From: Nemophila menziesii | Lineage: Eukaryota; Streptophyta; Magnoliopsida; Boraginales; Hydrophyllaceae | Direction: 5' to 3' | Length of the DNA: 64,000 bases | Assembly (NCBI GenBank): GCA_029959085.1 | Contig: JARWIR010000008.1 | Location: 21,810,001-21,874,000, forward strand | In this document: one piece after another, positions 25,640-36,308 of the stretch | How the letters are laid out: every line of letters begins with the position of its first letter | How positions within the stretch are numbered: position 1 is the stretch's first letter | The notes under the pieces: model-generated | What the model was told of the DNA's origin: nothing | The model's input: the letters and a program-made list of their open reading frames with translations, nothing else | The model's database searches: none | Position numbers and translations under genes: made by a program

Positions 25640-27015
25640 GTAAAACCAAAAATCAATCAACAAATGAATTATGAACTGACTAAGGAACCCAATATGGAAG
25701 AAGTAGAGAGAGCTGTCAGGGAATTATCATCTTCAAAAGCCCCGGTCCTGATGGCCTGAATGGGAAATTCTACAAAGAACATTGGGATATTATTAAGCTA
25801 GATATTTTTAAGGTTGTTAAAGATTTTTTTGCTAACAATAGGAGTCTGGAGGACATTAACGACACTCTAATCACGCTCATTCCTAAAGGAGACGTTCAAG
25901 ACAATTTAGGAGATTACCGACCTATATCTTGTGTTAACTTCATTTATAAGATTATCTCGAAGATACTGGCTAATCGATTACATGGACTCATGGATGAGAT
26001 AGTGTCAGAAACACAATCAACTTTCATTAAAGGTAGTGCTATACAAGATAATATAATAATCGCGCAAGAAATATCTTTTTTTATGAGTAGGAAGAGGAAG
26101 AATAAAAAGCATATGGCAGCTATTAAGATAGATATGGAAAAAGCATATGACCAGGTATATTGGGATTTTTTACTTTTAGTTCTTAATAAATTAGGTTTTG
26201 TGATAAGTGGATTTCTTGAGTTAGATATTGCATTATGTCTTTTTCTTTTAATATCAACCTTAACGGAGAAAGACTTGAGAATTTCTCACCAGGACGTGGT
26301 CTCAGGCAAGGTGACCCCTTATCACATTTTCTGTTCACTATCATGACTGAATCTCTTATCATTATCATGGAGTCTAATATGCCGAATGGGCTTATCAAGG
26401 GAGTCCAAATCAATAGGAATTGCACCGATATATCTCACTTATTATTTGCGGACGACTCACTTTTCTTTATTACTATTTATGATACGAATATGCAAATGTT
26501 CAAGGAATGTCTTAATATTTATTGTAAAGGGCCAGGACAGAGGATAAATCTGAACAAATCAACAATTCTATTAAGCAAAGAAACACTACGAGAAATAAGA
26601 GAAAGTGTAACAACAGAACTAAACAACAAGGAAACAAATGATCTAGGTAACTATCTTGGAATCCCATTATGTCATAAGAGATCCAAGGTGGAATCTCTCA
26701 CATGGATGGCAAAAATTATTCAAAAATACGGAAGGGTGGAAAGCTAGGCTACTTTCGGAAGGAGGGAAAGAAGCCCTTATCAAGGCTATACTTCAAGCTA
26801 TCCCTAATTATTATATGTCAATTTTTTCTTTTCATATTTCTTTCTGCAATAAACTAATTTCTGCGATTTCTAATTTCTAGTGGAACTCAGGAGAAAAAAA
26901 TAGAATCCATTGGATGGCATGGGAAAAGTTAGCTATGGGAAAGATTATAGGAGGCCTAGGCTTCAAAGACTTTAAAAAGATGAACACAACATTGTTAGCA
27001 ACACAAGAATGACGA
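25640..27015 (+). pseudogene. LINE ORF2 reverse transcriptase region
   Basis: Recognisable in order are a K-A-P-G-P-D-G motif broken by a 1-base shift (25730-25760), LITLIPKGD, LGDYRPISCVNFIYKII, KIDMEKAYDQVYW, GLRQGDPLSHFLFTI and the catalytic LLFADDSLFF (F-A-D-D). LGIPLCHKRSK, GWKARLLSEGGKEALIKA and GGLGFKDFKKMN follow. The catalytic aspartates are still encoded, but frame shifts lie near 25745, 26215 and 26740, and a stop at 27010. Confidence 0.9.
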
Positions 27016-27299
27016 ATAATGGAGAATCCGGAAACATTGGCCGCGAAATTACTAAAAGGAGTTTAGTTTCACAAATAACAAATTCATTAATGTTAAACTA
27101 AGGCAATGCCGAACTTGGAGTTGTGAAAGTATCATAGAAGGAAGAGATTTCGATAAATTTGTGATACACCAAATTGGGAATGGGAAAAACATCGACATAT
27201 GGAATGATAGATAGATAGATACATAATGGAAACTGGAGAAACCAAATGAGTGAAACCTAACTAAGGTTAGTCAGTTATTATATTCTAACTCGAATATTT

Positions 27300-28480
27300 G
27301 GAATCTAGAAATTATTAATAATGTCTTTCCGAGACCTATTGTCTCGTCGATCATTAGAATTCATGTTATTGATATTAACAATGAAGATAGTTTCATTTGT
27401 ACATATGCTAAGGATGGAAAATATAATACAAAGACTGGATACTGGAAACTTGTCGAAGAAAAAGTACTCAACAAACCGCAAAAAAGTTGAGGAACCGTCT
27501 AAATATAACTCTGAGATATGGAGAATTATATGAAAATCTAATATTCCAATAAAACTATTCACTTGGAAAGCGTGTAATAATGCAATACCTACAAGAAACA
27601 ACCTCTATAAAAGAAAATGTGCAGATGATAAGATATGTATATGGTGCAGATATGATGCTGATACGGTAGAACACTTATTACTACAATGCAACATGTGTAA
27701 ATAAATATGTGCACGTACCTCGTTGCGGATTAGAATTGATGAAACAGAGAGGATAACACTTATAGAATGGATAATTAAGGTCATAGGAATATATACGGAA
27801 GGAGGATGGAATGAAAACATTATTATAGATTATTTAATGATCAACATTTGGAACATATGGAAAGCAAAGATGAAAGTGCTACATAAAGATAAACAAATAG
27901 AGGGAGAGAGTATTACTAATATAACACCACAAGAAGATAATGGACCTGATTATGAGGAAGCAAATATAATTTTGAAGTGTGATGCATCTTTTAAAATAAA
28001 TATGAACCAACTGGAATAGGGATCATTCAACATCACAAGAGATTAAGAAGCACAAATCCGTTCAAAACAGACTTAATATGCGAATCGGCTCTCGAAGGGG
28101 AAGCTTTTGCAGTCCTCAAAGTGGTACAAATATGTGAAGAATATCTAGAGGATCGTAAGCTTATCCTTTCAGATAACCTTGAGATAATTCAAGGTATTAA
28201 GAAAATGTCAGTCGCGAACTGGAAAATCTGATTGATTATTGAAAAGATAAAAAAAAGCTACCGAGTTTGGTCCAATTTCCTTTGGTTTATCAAAAGGGAA
28301 TTCAACAATCAGACGGATAAGCTCGCAAAGAAGGCTAGGCACGGGGCTACCAGGGCGTTTGGAACGTCTAGTTCATTGTTTCGGTTTGTTGAAATTTGTA
28401 TAGATCAGGAATTGGATAACAATTGGGATCTTCCAATCCTTTTCTTATTCTGTTTTGTTTTATGTTTCATTTCCTGTATC
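27300..28480 (+). pseudogene. LINE ORF2 zf-RVT and RNase H remnant
   Basis: The segment reads FTWKACNNAIPTRNNLYKRK, then a C-x-x-C...EHLLLQC type cluster (27570-27700), the zf-RVT region. ILKCDASFKIN (27970 onward) then marks the first RNase H strand. The remainder is shifted or stopped. Open frames at 27723-28019 and 28232-28600 cover parts of it. It matches the layout of the second LINE fragment at 43862-45828. Confidence 0.75.
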
Positions 28481-28915
28481 TTTACTTGGTGCTTTGGCAC
28501 CTTTTTATGTCCAAAAAAAATCCCAGGTTTTTTTAATTTTTTTTATGTTTATAATTTTATAATTATTAATTTTTTAGTGTTTAAATTGTTTAGTTTTTAA
28601 ATTTTTCTTTATAATTAATCTTCACACTAATCTCAAAATATAGGTATGGTAAAAGGAATTTCTGAACAAGGTGCACAATTACTCGAAAAGTTAACCTGGT
28701 TCTTTCATTACATAAAGTCGGGGAGTTACAGACTTTGTATCGTGTGTTTTTAAAGTAAGTAACACATATAATTTATTGTTATTTATTAAATATAATTTTT
28801 TAATTTTTGTTTTTACAGAGTGAAAAATTACGAAGCAATTTTATGTTCAAAATTTATGAGCTATAGTTGGTGATAATTTGCTTCTTGAGTTGACTGGGTT
28901 TTTTCCTTTGGTCTC

Positions 28916-30446
28916 TGGTGTCGCCTAGGGTGTGATAAAAATAAGATCAAATTAAGTATGGAAAACTATGCACTCTCACCCTAGACAGGCATAGTACTGC
29001 AAGTATTACAGGATGTATGCAAGTTTTAATGATAAGTAGAGTTCGTTCTCAGGGACTTAAGTGTGTTAATCGCGTAGGAACAAATAACGAGTAAAAGTAA
29101 ATAACTAGAAAACAGTAAATAAAAGATTTGGATTTTCGAATTTATGAATTAAAACTAATTAAAACTAGGAAAATAAAGACAATAAAGTAAAAGATTAAGA
29201 ATATGAGATGAGAAGTATAGCTTAGGTTTTGCTAGTATGCACTAATCCTTCTAATTCTATCTATAAATCTAGTTCATAAGGGAGAATATTAGCTCTTGGT
29301 AATACTTAGTCAGGATTCTAAATTCCACTACCTTAGACCTTGAGAGCGACTAAGGGGGCTACGGCACAACCAAGACGAGGACTCAAATAGGGTTATCAAA
29401 CGCCACTAAGGCCCTATCCAGCACACTACAATCAATTGGTGATATGGTGGTTAAAACAAACCTTAATGACTATCTAGTTAGAAGTATGTTTTGTCAGAAC
29501 TGCTATCGACACTAGACGTTATGTGGTGGTTCAATAGTTAAACACCCAGTTACGGTGACCATCTAACTACTATTAAAACAATCCTAAAGTGATCAATTCT
29601 AGGAAAGACAATAAATCAAAACACATAAGCAAATATAAAGTAAGAAGCTAATATCAGATTAAAACATATAATTCCCAAAGAAACTTAGATAGAAGAATTA
29701 GAATTCATAGATTATACATATGCAAAACCCAAGCTATGGGGAGTTTAGTTCATACCTGAAGGAAATAAACTAAAAGAAATAATAAAAGACATCATCTTGC
29801 TCTCTACAATAAACTGGAAGACTAAAACCTTAAGAACTAATTACTATGAGGCAAGGATGATTTACAAGTGATATAAGGGTGTATTTATAGGTGTTTAGAA
29901 GACCTAATTCGTTTTCTTGAGGAATAGTTAAGGTAATGGACTTCTAGCCCAACTCAAATTCGTATGGAAATAAAGATAAACACTGCTGCGCTGTTTTGGT
30001 CATAACTTCTTCGTTATTGGTCCGATTTTGCTCCACAAGATACCAAAATAATCGCAACAGAATTATCTAGGCCCTTTAGGAGTAATTCACCAAAATCGGC
30101 CTCTTTATTAGGTAAAAACGCCTATCTTTGCAGAATCCCAGATTTAGGCAGCTTTTCCTTTTCCATCTTTTTAGCAATTCTTTCCTTATCTCTAATTTCC
30201 ATGCAAATCTCTTTCCATAAGTTGTTGTCTTTGAATTGGACTCTAATTAATCTCCATAATTATCTTTAAAGCTACACACTAAATAAACAATTAAACCCAA
30301 TATGCTCTAAAAACATTATTTCTACAAATCAAGACACAAAATAGGAAAGTGCACTAAAACTCAAGAAAATCGACATTATTGACTTCTAAAACACTAAAAA
30401 TGATGTATCATCTTAACATTAATCTATCACAAATGAGGAGACATCA
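28916..30446 (-). repeat. 3' LTR
   Basis: 1531 bases, TGGTGTC...GACATCA on the plus strand. It differs from the other LTR at roughly fifteen positions by my reading (for example 29466, 29701 and 30050-30120), about 1 percent. A TATA-like box lies at 29882-29890 on the minus strand. Confidence 0.93.
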
Positions 30447-30463
30447 AGACCCCCAACTCAAAG
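30447..30463 (-). promoter_or_regulatory. Polypurine-tract-like site next to 3' LTR
   Basis: The sense strand reads TTTGAGTTGGGGGTCT immediately before the LTR start TGATGTC. It is shorter and less pure than usual. The same core recurs at 31915-31928 and 33242-33255. Confidence 0.6.
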
Positions 30464-32039
30464 TTGTATCGTCCCGATACAATAAAAGTAAAAACATAGG
30501 GAAGTCTAGAAATACACACTTATAAAATTCTCAACACAAGGGAAAAAGCATAGCAGAATATATAGAATAAACCTAAAGCACATAACTCAGAAAATCTCAT
30601 GCAATAATATTCATAAACTACATACCTGTACACTTCTCATATCCATAGTCAACACGGCTTGATTTCAAGATCAGATTAGTTTCGCAATGTAAGAAGGATT
30701 GGGACTTTACTCAGTTCCCCTTGAGAGCTATAGATTGTTCATCAAACCTTACTATTATCCAAGAATCCACTTAACTAATCTCTAATGGCTTAATCACTTC
30801 TCAATTACATAACAAAGAATCACAAGGTCTTTAAGGTTGTAATGTAGGCTTAGGGACGGTATGATCATATATTTGGATAATTTGGAGTGAGCTTTTGGCT
30901 CTCTCCTCACTAGCCATCAACGAATCGCCCTGGAGCTTGAGTTACTCTCATACAATGTTTCTCACTCAACCCAATGAATTCCTTGATGCATAATTTAGCA
31001 TCCCCAATAACCCAATTTAGCTTAAGATGTTCACATAAAAATCCACTTTGCCGGTCCGAATATATATAATTTCTTTTCTTTTCAAATCAATTCTCTTTTC
31101 TATAGCTATGACTCTCTTTTGAGATATCACGCTAATTTTCTCATATATATATTTTTCTTTTAATGCCCTTGTTGGCAATATTAGCTCGAAGCTTCTTTTT
31201 CATTCACTATTACCCCGGCAAAGGGTTACAATACAATTCTGTGAATCATCATCAATATAAAGCACAAAGCACAATAATAAGCTCAAAAATCCCAACATAA
31301 TAATTCCCATAATGGTGTACCCACCACCCCAAACTCAAGCTCTAAAACAACTGTCTAAGCATCGCGATTCGAGTGCGGGTCATATGGAAAAGTCCTAAAA
31401 TCTAAAGGATATGGCTTATAATGTGTTTCAATAAAGAGGCTTTAGAAAGGCTAGAAGGGGCTAAGAAGGATATAACTTTTAAACTAAAAAATCACAAGGT
31501 AAGAAGGTATAAAAGGCTTCAAAGGCTTAAAAATATGAAAGAACCGCCTTGATCACTTTCTACACTATGTAATTTCAAAAATTTCTTACCTTTAGCACTT
31601 TCATCAAATGGTTTTTCAACTAGCTTGGATCTCACGGCCTACACACTTTCAAGGTTCCATGAGATCGAACATACTTTCTATCGCATTGCTTACTAATCTT
31701 TTCTTTACTATCAACGTGTGTTTTCCTGCAAATACTCAAAGCATACAAATACATATCTCATAAACATATCACTTACTATCATTAATCTACTGAGCTCATG
31801 CTTTTAAGCTATTAAACACACTCTACATCTAATTCCCATGTATCAAAAATTTTAATTTCACCCAAAAAACAGTAAAAACAGAAAAAATGGAGATGAGAGA
31901 CAACGAATCCCCACACCCCCAACTCAAAAATGAGCCGTGTCCCCACGACTCGAAAAAAAGACTCGAAAACAGAAATTAAAATTAGCAGATAGGCATATTT
32001 ACAGAAATGGTAAGGAAGAAAGAGAACATACTCTCGAGG
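30464..32039 (-). other. Non-coding 3' region of LTR element
   Basis: No open frame of note lies between the extra frame and the polypurine tract. It is AT-rich on both strands, with a second polypurine-like TTTGAGTTGGGGGT at 31915-31928 (sense strand) next to the end of the extra open frame. An internal promoter cannot be excluded. Confidence 0.6.
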
Positions 32040-33110
32040 CTATTGCCTCGCATCAATGATATCCAAGGTTGGAATTGCTGGACCTTTCGTTAATTGCTCA
32101 AGGAGTTTCATGATGTGCACTTGATTAGCGTTGATTTGTGCCACATCATTGACTAAGGAAGTTTGAGCTGCTTCAAATTTCGTTAAACGCTCCTCCATCT
32201 TCGCTTGCCAAGATTGCTCCTTTTCTTCCTTCGAGACTTGAGTAGAACCCGCTCTTCGAAGGCTTTCCTTGATCCAAGCGTTATCAATATAACTTGCTTT
32301 AAACTCGAGTTTCTCTTCTTCACCCAATACTACATTCGCTTTTCGCACAAGACACGTGATCATAGTTGGAAATTTAACGTTATAAACCGATTTAGGAGAG
32401 ACCGAGAATCGTATCACCTCCTCATAGATCAACTGTGCCACATCAACTTCTTCTCCTCTCAAAATACAGTCCAACAGTAGCGCGTTCTTCATGGTCACCT
32501 CCAAAGTTCGTGTGTTTCCAAAGACATTAGGGATAAGGAAATTGTGCCAAATTCTAGCATCTGCTTAAAGATATTTGTAAGGCCAAGGTGCCTTGAATTC
32601 TCCCTTATGTAATTGCACTTTCTCCTTATCTAAAACATGCTCAAAAATTAATTCCTCATCAAAGATTTTTCTTTTAGCAACTGCTTCCTCAAATTTGCAA
32701 AAACCTTTCAATTTTTTAAACTTGAAGTGGTTCCTAATCTCCTCAACTGTGAAAGGAACTATCTTTCCTCTAATCGGAACACAATCACTATCTCGGCTAA
32801 AGAGGCCTGGACAGAACTCCAAAACTAATTCAGGACATAATTCAGAACGGCTTACCATGAACGTAGACCAACCCAACTTCTCACCAAGCTCAAAGAATCT
32901 CTTGTATTCTCCATCTCTAATTTCCTCCTTGAATACTTTCTCATAAGCAAAAGGTAGTTCTTTTAATTGTTTCTCCGCAGAAATCTTCAAAGCTCTTGAA
33001 GTATCCACTTTCTCTATAGGTATAAGATCTTGTTGAGGTAGTGTTCTCTTCTTTGCATAATAATAAAGCTTTTTACCATTACGATCATACGAAGGTTTCC
33101 CACTCTTCAC
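32040..33110 (-). pseudogene. Extra open frame, putative plant transposon protein domain, one in-frame stop
   Basis: Two stretches in the same frame, 33110-32565 (181 residues) and 32504-32040 (154 residues), are separated by a single TAA at 32565-32567 with uninterrupted sense between. Phrases such as YKRFFELGEKLGW, VPFTVEEIRNHF, WHNFLIP and TMKNALLLDCIL...IYEEV match the domain often called 'putative plant transposon protein' that accompanies some gypsy elements in the env-like position. A coiled-coil-like C-terminus (EERLTKFEAAQTSLVNDVAQ) follows. The true start is unclear: an ATG at 33232 opens a frame that stops after about 22 codons, one base out of register. Function unknown. Confidence 0.7.
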
Positions 33111-33649
33111 TTTATCTTTACCCTTTGATTTAGAACTAGCACCTTTGTCAATTGATTTTTTCTTGTTTAATCCAATCCCTTGTTACTTTTCACCTCCCTC
33201 TTGTTAGATAAGATTGTTGTTCTATTAGTCATCTTCAATTAACCCCCAACTCAAAGCTTTAGCAACCCTTGAAAATTAAACCCTTGAATTAATGGATGAA
33301 CAAGCTTGATTTGGCCTAGGATGGGTGAATTGGTGATGAATCTCTATGTGGGTGAGGATGATTTGTAATGGGTAGGCTTGGATTTTAGAAATTGTGTGAT
33401 GAATTTGTGAAATTTGGCTCTTTGATTCTTCAATTTGAATGAATTTGGTGATGATTGGTAGCTTGATTCTCTCATGTAATGATGTGTTTTTCTTGATGAT
33501 TGGGTAGTGTTTTGGTGATTGGTGAAGGTTTTGATGAGATTTAATGGAGTTAGGAGAGTTGTGGAGAAGAAAGAGAGGGTTAAGGTTTAATAAATTCGGA
33601 ACTAGAAGCTCAATACCTCTTTTATAACTCAATCCCGTAACTTTCTCTC

Positions 33650-34045
33650 TCCTCAGGCGGCGCTGCGGACTACCCCTGCGGACCATGGGGTGCACCGCAG
33701 GGTAGTCCGCGACATCTGATGCTCGAAAATTTTTGCTTTCTGACCTAAACCCGTGGTAGGACCCCGTGGTACGGGTTTTTGGGGCGCGGACTAGGGTCCG
33801 GTGTACCGGAGGGTACACCGCGGCTTCTGTTGTTAACTCCGTCAAAATACCCGTGGTACTCACCCCGTGGTACGGGTTTTGGGGCGCGGACCCTGGCGCG
33901 GTGCACCGTGGGGTAGTCCGTGGAATTTTTTCTTGTTTCTGGATCAAACCCGCGGTAGCAACCCGTGGTACGGGTTTTGACCTCGCGGACCATCCCTGCG
34001 GACCATGGGGTAGTCCGTGGGGTGCATTCTTGCGCTCCAAAAATT
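33650..34045. repeat. GC-rich degenerate tandem block in LTR element
   Basis: The phrases CCGTGGTACGGGTTTTGGGG, GCGCGGAC and GGGGTAGTCCGTGG recur three to four times at roughly 120-130 base spacing, with partial inverted matches (GTACCGGAGGGTAC). It is far more GC-rich than its surroundings. Open frames on both strands (minus 33276-34040, plus 33766-34062) are side effects of few stop codons. Variable tandem repeats near the 3' part of plant LTR elements are known; this block sits between the integrase tail and the extra open frame. Confidence 0.75.
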
Positions 34046-34249
34046 TTCCTCGCGTTCCCTAACTCGATTTCTCCAATTCCTACACACCAAAAACACTAAT
34101 ACCTTTCTCAAATATGCATTATCAACTAAAAACAACTAAAATAAACTTAAACTAAGAATGTAAAAGACATGAAAACATAAAAAACTTCGGGTTGTCTCCC
34201 GAACAGCACTTTTGTTTAACGTCTTTCAAAGTTAGACGTGTTACCTCTG

Positions 34250-35569
34250 TCAAGATTTGCGAATATAGCCTCCCCAACAACGAGTAAGGCTATGAACGTC
34301 AACTAATCTGCGCTTGACCCCAGTTTTGGGGCGAATTTCTATCACCTTGGCTGAAACAACCTTAGTGACTATGAATGGTCCCATCCACGAGTCTTTGAAA
34401 CTTCGTGGCCTATTCTCGCGTTTGTGAGCTTTCCATAAAACTTCATGGCAAACCCCAAACTCAATGTTTGGCTCAGTATCCACAGGTTTTAAGTGGATCT
34501 CCTCGGGAGGGACTTTGTGATGTGAAAGGCTATGGATGATAGGCACGGTGGGATCCAACTTCCTCGGTTTCTTACCCAAGACATAGAAGGTCTCGGATAC
34601 ATTCTTTGCATGAAGGGTGATGGTCCCATCTTGGAAGTTGATCACACTTTGACTTGTGGCCATGAAAGGCCGTCCAAGTATGATTGGAACTTGCTTATCT
34701 GCATCAAACTCAAGAATAACAAAGTCAGTAGGGATGGCGATATTACCTGCACGGACTAAGACGTCTTCCACTGTTCCCCATGTCCTTTTAACTGAGTTGT
34801 CAGCAAACTGCAACTTCACTGGAGTTTTCTCTGATTTTTGAAGTCCAAGTCTCTCGAACATGGACTTAGGCATAAGATTCACACCAGAACCCACATCGTA
34901 CATAGCTTTCACCTTGAGCCTACCATGTAATTGAATAGGAAGGTTGAAACTTCCCGGATCTTTAAGCTTAGTAGGTAGCTCTTTCTCACTCCTTCTCGAA
35001 ACCCTCAGGTTCTCTCTTGGGATCTCTACACTTGCCTCTTTTTCAGGAATAACTTGCGTAAAAACTTGTTGCGGTGTAAGTCCTTTCTTCGCAATCTCAA
35101 GCATTTGGGCGTTGATATTTTCAGGTTGGTACGCCTCTACAAATGTCTTGGGAACAGTGTCATCTTTAGGATTTGTATCAGGAATATTTGATGACACTGG
35201 TTGAACACTAGGTGGCGATTCCACCTTCTCTTTTTCTTTCTTCTCTAGCACAGCAGGTGCCACTTCATCTTTCGCTTCCTCCTTTGAGGCTTCTTCCTCT
35301 TTCTCCTTAGCTAACTCCGCTGCATACTCTACCATCGAACGAATCTCCTCTTGCACTTTTCTCAGCAACTCTATGAACTCGTCTCTCTCTTCATCGCTCT
35401 CCAGACAAACTTCTAAAGAGTCAGATTCCTCGGGATTAGACTCGGTTGGTTCTTCTTCAATGCTGGGAACTTCCACGGCACTAATGGCAGCATGTGGTGC
35501 TTCCTCTTTTTTTTTCTGTAATCTCAAGACATATAGCCTTGCAAGCTTCGAACTCATCCTTATCTTCAC
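34250..35569 (-). CDS. Protease joined to integrase C-terminal tail
   Basis: 439 residues from the first ATG in this frame; in life it is probably translated as a gag fusion. Residues 1-200 are acidic linker (Glu/Lys-rich). Residues 210-330 form the retropepsin-like domain, with catalytic D-V-G-S-G at 225-229 (the common form is D-L-G-A-S), NLMPKSMFERLGL, and the C-terminal ILGRPF at 297-302. Residues 388-432 (SFKDSWMGPFIVTKVV, then a VDVHSLTR segment) match the tail that follows the integrase core in gypsy polyproteins. Everything between, normally over 1000 residues of RT, RNase H and integrase, is missing without breaking the frame. The A-to-G change in the catalytic loop may weaken the enzyme. 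Confidence 0.85.
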   Translation of the reverse strand: MKIRMSSKLARLYVLRLQKKKEEAPHAAISAVEVPSIEEEPTESNPEESDSLEVCLESDEERDEFIELLRKVQEEIRSMVEYAAELAKEKEEEASKEEAKDEVAPAVLEKKEKEKVESPPSVQPVSSNIPDTNPKDDTVPKTFVEAYQPENINAQMLEIAKKGLTPQQVFTQVIPEKEASVEIPRENLRVSRRSEKELPTKLKDPGSFNLPIQLHGRLKVKAMYDVGSGVNLMPKSMFERLGLQKSEKTPVKLQFADNSVKRTWGTVEDVLVRAGNIAIPTDFVILEFDADKQVPIILGRPFMATSQSVINFQDGTITLHAKNVSETFYVLGKKPRKLDPTVPIIHSLSHHKVPPEEIHLKPVDTEPNIEFGVCHEVLWKAHKRENRPRSFKDSWMGPFIVTKVVSAKVIEIRPKTGVKRRLVDVHSLTRCWGGYIRKS

Positions 35570-36308
35570 CTCCTTCGATTGCCTTTACTTCTTTTTGTTC
35601 TGCAACACTTGTTAACACTTTGTTTAACTGTGTCACTTGAGTAGTTAGCATCTGAAGTATGGCATCATGTCCTCTGACCTTTTCTTCTTGAGCGTTTATA
35701 GTCGTGTTCAAACGGTCTAGAGCTTGTACTATCTGTGTATTGTCCATAGATCCTTCTTGCGGATACTGAGGTAAAGCTTTTTGATCTAAAGTATCGGTAT
35801 AGGCGTCTTGAGCAGGTTGTTGTGGAGGAGTAGGTCGATTCTGATATTGGTTTTGGTACTGACCTCTCTGTTGGTAAGAGTTGTTCTGGGGTCGCGATTG
35901 ATATTGACCAGGATTAGCGGCCCCTTGTGGATTTGAATACTGCATACCCGGATGGTTGCGGTTTCCCCATCGGTTGGATATAAAGTAAACAGATTGCGGA
36001 TTTGATTCGCACTCTTCCCATGAATGATCGTTAACTCCACATTGTTGACAACCTTGTGCCACTTGAACTACCTTTGTAGCAGCTAAATTCTTCTCCATCG
36101 CGATTCTCAACTCCTTGATTTGATTTTCTAAAGAGGATATTTGAGCTGAATTCGCAGTTTCTGCATCTAAACGAAGCGTTCCTCGGGTTTTTGCTGTTGA
36201 AGCTCGCGTTGAAGGCCAACTTCTTTCTTGTTCCATAATGTTTTCTAACACCTCGGAAGCTTCATTGTGATTCATGGACACAAAATTACCCTTTCCAATG
36301 TTATCCAC
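35481..36308 (-). pseudogene. gag, C-terminal part with zinc knuckle
   Basis: Continues gag on the far side of the nested solo LTR. A CX2CX4HX4C zinc knuckle (CQQCGVNDHSWEEC) starts about 87 residues into this segment, followed by a long Gln/Asn/Tyr-rich region, a common plant gypsy gag layout. The knuckle binds element RNA. The frame ends at 35481, just after a run of nine A (sense strand, 35507-35515), where the reading for the protease lies in another frame. The two frames overlap by about 90 bases. Confidence 0.88.

Larger units (their letters stand above)
23683..28519 (+). mobile_element. L1-type plant LINE, nearly full length but dead
   Basis: It contains an N-terminal endonuclease start, reverse transcriptase, zf-RVT and an RNase H remnant in order on the plus strand. 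It ends in a short A-run (GTCCAAAAAAAATCCC, 28511-28526). Copy A has uninterrupted sequence at the matching point. There TCAAATCCCAGG joins directly to the flank, so the 3' end is well placed, while the 5' end near ACACCCTAAAACC is approximate. The 5' 700 bases hold a 65-residue frame at 23788-23985 that may be a remnant of ORF1. Many frameshifts and stops break ORF2. Confidence 0.9.

Noticed and set aside
28232..28600. A 122-residue membrane-like protein
   Set aside because: It overlaps the shifted RNase H tail and 3' end of the LINE. The hydrophobic end comes from T-rich sequence past the insertion edge.
33276..34040. A 254-residue minus-strand frame
   Set aside because: Lies over GC-rich tandem repeats open on both strands. 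The second half reads through AT-rich non-coding sequence and no domain is seen.
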